NCBI GenBank assembly: GCA_025200525.1 | Contig: CM045761.1 | Location: forward strand, 38,944,190-39,008,189 | Origin: Camellia lanceoleosa | Taxonomy: Eukaryota; Streptophyta; Magnoliopsida; Ericales; Theaceae | Reading direction: 5' to 3' | Length of the DNA stretch: 64,000 bases | Part shown: positions 46,891 to 57,002 of the stretch, piece by piece | Layout: each line of letters opens with the position of its first letter | Numbering within the stretch: the first letter of the stretch is position 1 | Notes under the pieces: generated by a model | Told to the model about the DNA's origin: nothing | Seen by the model: the letters and a program-made list of their open reading frames with translations, nothing else | The model's database searches: none | Program-made: the position numbers and the translations under genes

Positions 46891-47191
46891 AATACTCTTT
46901 TAATATGTTCAATATCAAAATCAAATACTGAAAGTAAGCTTTGCCAGGTGGCGAATATATTTTTATGGGCTAAGTTTTTAACATCCATGATTAAGACTGC
47001 CTTGGCTGAACTACAATCAATTCTTATTAAAAAAATGTTAATTTAATAAATCATCCTGGAATTTAAGAACACTTTAACAATGGAAAAACATTATTTCTTA
47101 ATTGTCGGATAATTTAAAGAAGCATTTTTCCAAACACATCTTAAAAGTTCTTCTTTGCCTATATTTGGATTTGACTGTTTAAGGAAACCTC
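46890..47191 (-). pseudogene. endogenous caulimovirid RNase H remnant
   Basis: Minus-strand translation shows the C-terminal RNase H region of a caulimovirid polyprotein, for example KNLAHKNIFATWQSLLSVFD, with several stops and frame changes. It is the downstream part of the polyprotein region that continues at 48745 on the other side of a solo LTR. Not functional. Confidence 0.75.
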
Positions 47192-47196
47192 CATAT

Positions 47197-48739
47197 TGTA
47201 ACAACCTAGATTTTTAATTATACTATAGAATTTATACTAATATTATTTAATCTCAGTTAAGAAAATATATGATCTATTATATATTACTATGCGTAATTTT
47301 ATAAAATAATATAATTATTAAAAGTTTAGGGGTCAAAATATAAATAATAATATAGATAATATTACTAATAATAATAATGAGTGTGGTATAAAAATAAATA
47401 ATTAATTTTATGTTGGTATATGATAAAGTATAATTTACTTAAGAATTAAATTATTTATATAATTATATTAAAATATTGGATCAAAAGGTAATTATCTTAA
47501 ATATCTATTAAAGATAAGATTAAATCTTTGTAATCATTAGTGAAATCTGCCACGTAGCGCCCCTTCGCCTCTATATACGGAGGCGCTGGAGAGAAAGAGG
47601 AAAGAAACAGGAAAGAAGAAAAGGAAAAGAAAGGAGAAAAGAAAAGAGAGAAAGAAAAGAAAGAAGGAAAAGAAAGGAAAGAATAATGGAAGTTGAAAGG
47701 GTATTTGATAGTGAAAAGGAAGAGTAAGGTATTGAAGTTAAGGTGAGTTATATTATACCTTGAGTCACCAAAATGTATTTTACGTATGTTTTGACTTACC
47801 AAAATCTGTTTTACACAAGTTATGTTTTATTTATATATTAATAAAAGTTATGTTTTATAAAGGTTTCAGTTACGTGGTTTTATTTCTGAACTCTATTTGC
47901 TTAAAAGGAAACCCATGGATATGTCTGTTTATATTTTAAAGAACATTTGGCTATGACCTTATATATAATTATGTTTTGTAAGTACCACCACGGGAGTCTC
48001 ACGCCCTGGGGGACTTAAATAACCATTGGCCTCTGTTTTGTGGTCCTCTGTTTGTCATAGATCCACTGACCTCTGTTTTGTGCGGACCAAAGTGCTGTGC
48101 GGAACTAAGTGCTACACTATTGTGGGAGCCACCTCTAGAATCCGTACGAGCCACCTCTTGAATCCGTACCTCTGTTCTGACTGTCACTTCAGTGACCTCT
48201 GTTCTGTACTGTGGTTGTGGTTACATAACTTCTGTATTTCAGTTCTGCTACTTAAATGATTTGGTTACCAATAAAAGGTTATTTGTTCTGAAGAAGCATA
48301 ATCTCAGTTTTATTACTTAAAGGTTTATTTCTCAAATGATTTCTGCTACTCAAATGATTTGTTATATAAATGTTTTGGCCTATCTAACGATCCATGGTTA
48401 TTTCGTGTCCCTTATACTCTTGGTATAATATTTCTCACTTTACCATGTGCTTATAGTTTTTTACCAATTTTCAGGGAATAGCTTTTGGAAAGTCTTAGAC
48501 GCGGGGTTGCAGAATAGACACATGCACAGTATTTTTATGATATTTTTATATGTAAATATCGGCCTTTTTGGTCAATAAATTTTATAATAAAAATAGAAGC
48601 TCCAGTGATTATTTTGGTACCCTTATTTAAATATTTCTTCCGCTTGCGTTTATTAATCTGTTTTGAATTGGCCGTAGGTAACCTTAGTTACTGGCCATCA
48701 TGATGCTTAACCCTTGGGTACGGGGAGCGGGTCGTGACA
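47197..48739 (+). mobile_element. solo LTR, 1.54 kb, with TSD
   Basis: Runs from TGTAACAACCTAGATTTTTA to GCGGGTCGTGACA and is flanked by target duplications catat (47192-47196 and 48740-48744). No internal region or second LTR is present, so it arose by LTR-LTR recombination. It interrupts a pararetrovirus remnant that resumes on both sides. Its 3' half matches 42456-43136 inverted. Ends resemble the solo LTR at 57003-59647. Confidence 0.9.
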
Positions 48740-48744
48740 CATAT

Positions 48745-51300
48745 CCTATATCAGAGGCATTTGTATCCGCTATCTTTTTCCATGCAAGATTTGCTAAAGC
48801 AACATCAAGACAAGGAAGTTGCATAGCTTTAAACTTGATTTTTTGGACGGCTCCAGTGTGCGCTTCAATCCAAGGTTTTGGATTCTTTCGTAATCTGAAA
48901 TAAAGAATATTGCATCTTGTGCCAAATGTTCATAATAATCAGTAATATAATTTAAACTACCAAGAAATCGCTGGAATTAAGTTTTATCTTTAATTTCATC
49001 TAGAAATTTAGAAGCAAATTCAATACTGCGATCTATCGAGATAATAGTGCCATTATAAATATTATGGCCAAGAAAGCAAATTGTTGTTTGAAAAAGTTTC
49101 ATTTTGGGTGCAGAAATCACCAAACCATTCCTACAAACAACTTTTTTTAAAAATATTAAGATGTTTAATATGTTGATCAATAGCAGATGAAAAGATCAGA
49201 ACGTCATCAATATAACAAATTGTAAATTCTGTTTATGGATTAAAAATATCATTCATAATATTTTGGAATTTAGAAGGTGCATTTTTTAAGCCAAATGACA
49301 TAACATTCCATTCAATGCTCAAAAGGTACTGTAAAAGTAGTTTTATATCGATCAATACCCTAATTTCATGTCAAACTTAGAAAATATAACAGCTTCCTAA
49401 AGACGATCTAAAAGATTTTTTTTATTTATTAGGGAGAGGATACCTGATCCATTTTAAGGCATCATTAAGGCCCTGTTTGTTTTCAAAGGTAGAATGAAGG
49501 GGATTCGTCGTGAGGGGATTAAGTAAAATTGTGTTTGTTATGATAGTTGTTGGTGTAGGAATTGTTAAATTGTTTTTGTATAAAATAAATATAAAATAAT
49601 AAAACAAATAAAAAAAATACAAAAACATTAAACATTAATATTCAAAAAAAATGGCCAACATGTAAAAAATAAAATGAAAAATGTAAAAAATTTTAAAAAA
49701 TAGAAAAAAAAATAAAACAAATAAAACAATGATTTTTACTTAACAAAAAAATACAAAAATATTAAAGATTAATGTTCAAAAAAAAAAAAAGCCCAACATG
49801 TAAAAAATAAAAATTAAATTAAATTAAAAATAGTCTAGCAGACTATTTTCTAATATCAAGTGTTCGAGGCGCATCCAAATCCCCTCCCCACGGAGATTCA
49901 TAATCCGGAGGGGATTACGAATTCCCTTTCCATCTCTCAAAACAAACACAAAGATAGTGGGTCCTACCTCACTATCAATTTCAATCCCCTCTCTATGACT
50001 CCAAACAAACGGGGCCTAAGAGGCTTATAATTAATCACCAATCTTGGTACACCTCTTTATTTTTCTACATTTTTGTTTGCATAGAATGTTGTACAACTCC
50101 AAGGGGAGTAGCTTATTCTGATTAACTTCTTCTCAAGAATATTTGCAATTTCTGCTTGGCAGAGTTTTAAATACTCTTTATTCATCTGACTAGGGCAAGC
50201 TTCGGTAGGAATGTGACGCTCATCAAAGTCTGGTTCATACGGGAGAGTGACTATGTGTCTTTTACAATTCCAAAAAGCATTGGGAATATTGCTGCAGATT
50301 TCTGATTGGAATTGTTTTTCGATTATTTTAACTTTATTCTGGAGGGAAGATTGTTGTAACTTTTGATCAATACTTAAGGAAACAATTTCTTTCTGGAGAA
50401 AATTTATCTGTTTTTCTTCGAAATTGACCAGATCCTTGATTTGGTCTAGTTCGTTAGTATAAGGTTCTATAATAAATTCAAACACAATGGTTTGGTTACT
50501 AATAGTGGTATAGATACCTACTGAATCAATCTTGTCTATTGGCATCAATGAACATAAGAAACGAATCTCTAAAATAATTGTCTGGGACATGTTTCTGATG
50601 AGAACAAAAGAAGCAGGGTGACAAATCCCTTGATTACAGATAAGAACCTTTGGAAGTTTGTATTTAATTTTCATCTGGTTACCACTTGCACTGGTGAGCA
50701 ACTTGGTGGTTTTCTCAAAATACTAGGTTGGAACCAATCCTTCTTGGATACAATTCATATCAGCTCCACTATCCACTAAGGCTATAACATCTTGAAGGAT
50801 GAAGCCTGGTTTTATGATAAACGTAATTCTAATATACCATTTTTGGAAAGTGACTTGATTCATTAGTAATAAATACTGGTCATCTTTCTTTTCTAGAGTT
50901 TCTCCTGTAATTATACCCTTATTCTTTTGAGGTATTTGAGATAACTGATTGTTAATTTTGAGGATTTTGGAATTAATTGTCTGGTAAGAAGATTTTAGAT
51001 TTTTAACTTCTGTTTTCAAGACATTAATTTTCATTTTGAGATATTGCATTGTTACTGGGTTTTTTTTCTCAGAGAAAGAGTATCTCATTCGATCCATAAT
51101 CTCTCGCATACTATAATGTTTTATAGGAAGAAATTCGTCAGATTTTTGGGTTTGATAACAGACTTCTAAAAGTTTTAATTTCATTTCTAGATCTTTAACT
51201 TGGTTAATTAAATCTAAAATAGATTTTTGGTTATCTGTTAAAACGTTGATGCTTAGGCCTTCAATGTTGAGGCCATTCATTTCACTGATAGCTTTCTAAT
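48745..51300 (-). pseudogene. endogenous caulimovirid protease and reverse transcriptase region, degraded
   Basis: Pararetroviral polyprotein remains in minus-strand order: an aspartic protease with VDSGADMN (in the open stretch 51280-50723), then the start of the reverse transcriptase (RHIVTLPYE, SPWSCTTFYANK in 50701-50057), INYKPLNDALKWIRYPLPNK on both sides of a MITE, the catalytic YIDD at 49214-49203, and SAPKMKLFQTTICFLGHNIY (49180-48977). Stops and frameshifts separate the open stretches, and the MITE at 49469-50016 splits the reverse transcriptase. Domain order and motifs fit Caulimoviridae; the single protease-RT-RNase H reading resembles petuvirus-type endogenous copies, but the genus is a guess. 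It cannot yield a working protein. Confidence 0.85.
49469..50016. mobile_element. Harbinger-type MITE with TAA target duplication
   Basis: 548 bp, left end GGCCCTGTTTGTTTTCAAAG, inverted right end GGCCCCGTTTGTTTGGAGTC, flanked by TAA on both sides (49466-49468, 50017-50019). These are features of PIF/Harbinger or Tourist-like MITEs. Removing it restores continuity of the surrounding reverse-transcriptase remnant, which confirms the ends. Confidence 0.88.
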
Positions 51301-52870
51301 AATTAAATTTTGTAATCAGATTTAGATGACTGTTGGTACAGGGACACTGAATATCATCAGGAGAGTCATAAGACTCAGATGCAGAATACAGCTCAGCAAG
51401 CTCTGATTCAGGAGCAGAGTCAGAGTCAAAATCAGAAGAGTCAAACAAAAGCTTGTATGACTGTTGTTTAAGACCTTCATCTAAAGAAAGCTCTTTGAGT
51501 TTCTGTGTTGTATGACACTTACTAGCATAGTGTTCGATTTTGCCACACTTGTAGCAAGTTGTTGTAGATCTGTCCTTTTTATATTGAGAACTAGATTTTT
51601 GTTTGCCTTTATAATATGTTTTAGGCTTTTGCTGGTAAGGGAATTTAGATGAACCCTTGTACTTCGTAGAATAGGATTTTCTTGAAGATTTTTTGTAAGA
51701 CTTAATTTACATGGGTCTCTCAAATGTAGAAGGGTACTGGATTTTGGTATCATAGGCAAATCGGTCGCAAAACTCACCAAGCTCTTTTTTGCCTGTAAGA
51801 TTTTGTTTTTTCATTACATACTAGAGTTTAAGGTCATTACACAAAGATAGACCTTCTTCAATGAGAAGACCAATAAGTTGGCCATAGGTCTACTGGTTAT
51901 AGGGAATAGTCATACCATTGTGACGATCCTTGAGGTTTTTTTCTAATTTTCTCTACAAAGAGATTAGGGAGGCCATCGATAAATTTGGCCTTCCAATGGT
52001 CACTGTTAGCATTGGCTCGTTGCATAACTTTGAGCAGGAAAACATTTTTATACCATTGAAAATGGGTTAACGATGAACATCTTAAGTTCTAGAGAAGTTC
52101 GCGACCTCGATCACTATTCTGGGTTAGGGTGTAAACAAAATCTTCTCTATTTTTGGTGGTACTAGTAATTGGATCTGTTTCTATTTCAACCGAGTTGAGG
52201 ATTTCATTCTGTTGAGTATGTGTGAGAACATAGTCCTACTATCCTTTAAGAATGCTGGTAAAACCATTCACAATGTATCGTGCTATTTGGCTGTCTGTAT
52301 TATCATTTTGATTACAAGCAATACCGTACATAAGTATCTAGTGGATAGTCTCAAAATTCTAGTATTCTGATTTACCATCTATGTTCCATTCATAAATGAT
52401 CTTCCCATGATAGGATTTCTAAGTGTAAAGAAAATCTTCCTCATAAAGTATATCATGGGAAGTAGGTCTGGAATAGTAATATCTATTTGGTCTGGTTAAG
52501 GCCATTCAAGCGGTTTGTTGAGGGAAATAAGTCTTGTTGACATATTGCATTTCATGGAAACTATTCTGAATTTCAAAGATTTGTGATGGCACGGTGTCCT
52601 CATTTTCTTTATTGTCTGATGGAGGATTAGGTTGTTGTTAAGAAAGTACATTAATCTGTTGATTGGAAGATCCTATTCTAATGTTTTTCATTTTATTGAC
52701 AATTGCGTCAATAAGCTCATCATGCTGTTTATGAGGTTTAAGTTTAAAGTTTGAAACCTCTAAAGGTGGTTTGATATTAACTGGTTGAATATCTTTTTCT
52801 AGTCTAGAACTGAAAGACTGTGGTGGATGATGTATTGATTTGATACTTTTCCTTCTGTTGTCAGCCAAGT
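51300..52870 (-). pseudogene. endogenous caulimovirid capsid region, degraded
   Basis: The minus strand reads CYKCGKIEHYASKC (51556-51515), a CX2CX4HX4C zinc knuckle typical of caulimovirid coat proteins. It is followed by an acidic Ser/Asp/Glu-rich tail (51480-51300). Upstream, 52868-52638 is an open stretch of 76 codons rich in Lys and Ile. Multiple stops interrupt it. It lies directly upstream of the protease region in the expected order. Confidence 0.75.
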
Positions 52871-53540
52871 CTTGTGTAAATCATCTAAGACACTAAGCTG
52901 TGGTTCTGGAAGAAGGTCTATGACAGTGGCAAATTCAAAATACAATTTAGGAAAATGAATAATTTTCTGTTGCTGTTCTAGATGAAAGCAATACTGGGTT
53001 TTTTAATCGCTTAAGCTGTTGAGGATTTGGATAGCTAAAGTACCACTTTCTAAATTCCCGGTATTTAGATTGCATGAATTCCTAGTTAATAAGATGACGA
53101 GTTTCTCTACCTGGAGTAAAATCTATTAAATCTCAAAATTCATATTGCTGGCCATAGGGCTTTCTCTATCATACGACGGCCTACTAGTGTTATACACTCC
53201 ATAGGGTATTTGGTTTTTAGAAATATGAATTCCCTGAATTATAGATTCTAGTGGTGGTTCACTAGGTGGCCTAGAAGGCATACCTTGTAAGACAGATTCT
53301 GGAGGTTCTAAAGTAAATTGTCTAGAAGAGTCAGGTAAATCTACCATATATGATGGTGTAAACCTGGAGCTAGGTCTAGACATACTTTTAGTCAAAGGAT
53401 GACAGAATTGGAGATACACATTTCCTCCTTGTGTCTGGATGACCTGGTCGAGAGTTAGACGTACAATAGGTCTTGTTGGGATAGCATTTGGTTTTTTCCA
53501 TTTTTTTGGAAAGGTAATATCATGCCAAGGTATCATTCTA
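52871..53540 (-). pseudogene. endogenous caulimovirid N-terminal polyprotein region, degraded
   Basis: An open stretch of 136 codons (53536-53126, starting MIPWHDITFPKKW) precedes the capsid region in the same orientation. By position it would belong to the movement protein or the linker to the capsid; I do not recognise a decisive motif. Sequence of opposite orientation begins immediately to its right. Confidence 0.5.
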
Positions 53541-53559
53541 GGGACTGTTACCTAAGAGT

Positions 53560-54990
53560 TAAACCTCTAGGATACCACTGAGTATCCATGGATTATAATT
53601 AAACCAAAAGGCCAATCTAGTAAAACTCCTCAGGAAGAATCCAGTACTATGAAAGAAGCACTTCTTTCTAATCCAGAAAACACTTTTCTACTAACACCTC
53701 TTATAGAAGAAACAATACTCATTATTGAGAAATAGGATGAACAATGGACGAGGGATCCATGGGAAATTAAAAGGCGGTATCTTACCACTCAAGTTTTTCC
53801 ACCTCATTTTGACTAGTATCACTATGTCTATGAGCAAATTCTCATTGACACTATTTCCGTTGAATTTACCCACACCCTAGTGGAACCACACTAGACAAAT
53901 AACCCTCTTCGATTTAGTAAGGCTATCATCAAAAATATCATGTCTATTTTCGCTTGGGAGGTATATCCTCCAACTACCAGACAACTCAGTATTAAATCCA
54001 AAAAACAAAAATTTGGTTGTTGGGATTATATCGATGCTTTTTCTAAAGCATTTTATTATCAGAATTCAGTTAACAATCATTCTTGATTTTTCAAAATCTG
54101 CCAAGATGTGTTAAAATCTAGTATACCTAATTGGTTCTATCTTTGGTGGAATAAATTTGGTCCAGCCATGGATATCTTACTAGAAATACTTCGGCCAGAA
54201 TTTAGTGAATGGCAGGTAGCCTATTCTCACAATCTAGGCAACCGAGAAATTACCATGTCCAAATCTTGGGTCATTTTTGTTTTTAATTTTGGAACCCCTT
54301 GGATCTGGAAATGTGATTTTCAGTGCAATTATTTGCAAACCAATATTCCCCTCTTGAAAAGAGTGTTTTATGCCAAGTGATAGTGTAAAGGTATGGATCC
54401 TCACCAGGATGAACTTATCCAGAAAATCAAAGCTAACACTAACGCTTGTTGGGATATGGCACCCAAGGCCATTCCACCTTCAGTATCATCTAGCAATCCA
54501 TTCTTGGATATCCAAGAAGCTCTTAGTAAACAATTTCTAGATATCTCACAAACATAATTAATTGTCAAAGGTATGGATTATATGAAGGAGAAATTTCTTC
54601 AGACCATTACCAGCCAATCCTAATCCAGAGATGATACATACATACACATTGTGTCAGCACATAGTGATGAAAATGAAAAAGAAATAGTAACAGCACTAGC
54701 TGCTCGATCTGTGTGTAGCAGTGAAGACCTAGTCTTAGTTGGAGAATCACAAAATCCAAATGACGACATCATTGTTGCCGAAAACATTGGAGATTTTTGA
54801 GATTCTCTCACAGGCATGATATCTGATGCCTTAGCAAAAGACAAGAAGGGAAAAGGCAAAGCCTGATTTCTCGCTACCAGCACTTCTTTCCAAATAAGCG
54901 TCGGCATAAAGCGACAACCAACAGTAAAAACATATAATGCAACTTTCAGAAAAGCAGATTCTTTGCCTGCCATCCAGAAAATGAGTTCAC
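53560..54990 (+). pseudogene. second caulimovirid-like coding remnant, opposite strand
   Basis: The plus strand shows protein-like sequence interrupted by stops: NTFLLTPLIEET near 53680, then an open stretch 54108-54380 (SIPNWFYLWWNKFGPAMDI, FGTPWIWKCDF), DELIQKIKANTNACW and an acidic part with VCSSEDLVLVGE. The Trp/Phe-rich pattern resembles proteins I associate with endogenous pararetroviruses in plants, but function is unknown. It precedes a viral-type promoter. The minus-strand 128-codon frame at 54620-55006 is its shadow. Confidence 0.55.
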
Positions 54991-54999
54991 AACTTTCTT

Positions 55000-55343
55000 G
55001 ATCCATGACAAAAAGGATAAGATTTGCTTTTGAGTGAAGATAAGGATGATTGACTCTAATCTATCCAGGACACGCCACCTGTTTTCACCATTATCTCTTT
55101 TGATTTTAAAATTTGGCTATAAAAGGAAAGGCTTCACCCTTGTTGAAGCACACACAATTTTAATCTTTTTTTTTTTTGGCATCTCCTCCACTCTTCCTTG
55201 TAATATCAAGCAGTTGTATTGCCGATTTGAAGGAATAAAAGTATTTTGTAAGTATTTGTTTTATGTATGCCTGTCAGATTACTTGCTTTTTTATGTGATA
55301 TATTATAATTTCATAAGCATTGACATTCTTTGTATTTAAATTT
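55000..55343 (+). promoter_or_regulatory. pararetrovirus-like promoter and leader start
   Basis: After the coding remnant comes an intergenic stretch with TATAAAAG at 55118-55125 and an AATAAA at 55234-55239, about 115 bp downstream. This is the TATA-to-poly(A)-signal layout of caulimovirid pregenomic RNA promoters, where the signal lies inside the terminal redundancy. The 1.4-kb element at 55344 interrupts it. Confidence 0.55.
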
Positions 55344-56760
55344 AGGGAAAATTACCTACACCTCCCTTGAGGTTTAACGAAATTACAGATTCCCCCCTGA
55401 GGTTTTAAAATTACATCCTGCCCCATCGCAATTAACGCCGTTAAAACGTATATCATAAATTGACTAAAATGTCCTTTTGACAAAGAAGGGCAAATTAGTT
55501 ACACCCCCTTGAGATTTAGCTAAATTACAGATTCCCTCTAAGGTTTAGCTAAATTACAGATTCCCCTTGAGGTTTAGATAAATTTATCATTTTTAAATAA
55601 GTTATGAAATGCAAAATTAAAATGGAAAAACACTTATCACACTACAAAAAATTAAGGTTATAGAGACTAAAATTTAGGGACAAAATTATTTTTAGGGGAC
55701 CAAATATTTTGTTGCGAAAAGTGTTGTTATTATATTTTTAGCAACGAAAATTGAACATTAGTGATTAATTATTATCTTTTTGGTACCAAATTTTTTGTCT
55801 GAAAAAATAAATCAGTTTGAGACCAAATTATTTTGTCCCTAAAGTCTATTTTTTATTGACATTTTTGAAATTTTATTGCTAAAAGCCTTATTCATGACTT
55901 TTCAGGGCGACCTTTTTGCAACTATTCTTACGACAATAGATATTAGTCCCTAAATATCTTTTGCAAAAATTTTTTTACTTTTAGAGACCAAAAAAATTGG
56001 TCTTTAAAACTCTTATATGTTATAGTGTTAGATGGTGAAAATATCATAAAATTAACAAATAATTATATAAGCTAAAAACACAAGAAATGGCTTGTCAAAA
56101 AATTCTTAGAATATGTTTGGTTTGATTTTTAGAAATTTATTTTTAATTTTTAAAAAAAAATAGAAAAAATTAATTTGGTTAAGAAATAAAAAATAAAAAT
56201 AAATTTTTTTTATATCATTTTATCTTTTGAGAGGTTAGAAATAATTTTAGAAATTAAATATATTTTTTCAATTAGTTTTTTACATTCTTATATCATTCTT
56301 ATAAATTAAATATCATTCTTATAAATAAATTAAATATATTTTTACATCATTAATAGTTTTTTACAAATTAAATATCATTCTTATAATATATTTTTTACAA
56401 ATTAATTTTTACAAAAATAATAATTATTAAATTAGTTTTTATTTTTATTTTTTTAAAATTTTGAATTTTTTTTCTAAACAACAAATCAAACATGGCTCCA
56501 AAAACTTAATTTTTTTCCCCATCCAACGTAATTCTTTTGTAAAATTTGTTGATTTATCAAAGGGATTTTAGCAGGAACAATATCGTCCATCAACTTATAT
56601 TTTGATGATGTCAGCTAACCATTCTTAACGTTTGGTTAACGGTAGGGATTAAATTGTTATGCGAATATAACCTCGGGGGATGGGATGTAATTTCTAAAAC
56701 CTCAGGGGGGAAAATCTGTAATTTAACTTAACTTCAAGGGAGGTGTAGGTAATTTTCCCT
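55344..56760. mobile_element. long-TIR DNA element, 1.42 kb, carrying a nested CACTA
   Basis: AGGGAAAATTACCTACACCT at the left equals the inverted right end (agggaaaattacctacacct), and the similarity continues for about 80 bp (attacagatt-cccccctgaggtttta). Flanks share taaattt on both sides (7 bp, up to 9 with one mismatch if the element starts at GGG). No transposase. Terminal similarity this long and near-perfect suggests a relatively young Mutator-like or related element. Confidence 0.85.
55640..56027. mobile_element. non-autonomous CACTA element, nested
   Basis: 388 bp from CACTACAAAAAATTAAGG to TATGTTATAGTG (inverted: CACTATAACATA). Repeated gagaccaaa and ttagggaca motifs in both orientations are typical subterminal repeats. 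Flanking triplets TCA and TTA differ at one base, so the 3-bp target duplication is only approximate. It lies inside the 55344-56760 element. Confidence 0.7.
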
Positions 56761-57002
56761 TAAATTTGTTATCAGATAATTATTTACGACCACCTATAAT
56801 ACCAGTACTTGAAGAACTTGATCACTAGATAGCTCTAACAGAACAATAGATCTAAGAAGAGATCTGCTATTTGGCGGCCTTTCTTAGGCCTTTTTCCCAA
56901 CAGTAGAATAGTTAATGAGACCATATATGGCATAATTTGAGTTCAGTATAGTCATAATATGGGTCGTAGTATTCCTGGGTTTGTGCTAATTAGGGACTGA
57001 TC
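56761..57002 (+). other. pararetrovirus leader continuation, degenerate primer site
   Basis: The sequence resumes after the long-TIR element with ttgttatcagataat at about 56766, close to the Met-tRNA primer site TGGTATCAGA used by caulimovirids. No open frame was seen. Confidence 0.4.

Noticed and set aside
54620..55006. 128-codon minus-strand frame
   Set aside because: It lies opposite plus-strand pararetrovirus-like coding remnant and has no recognised domain.
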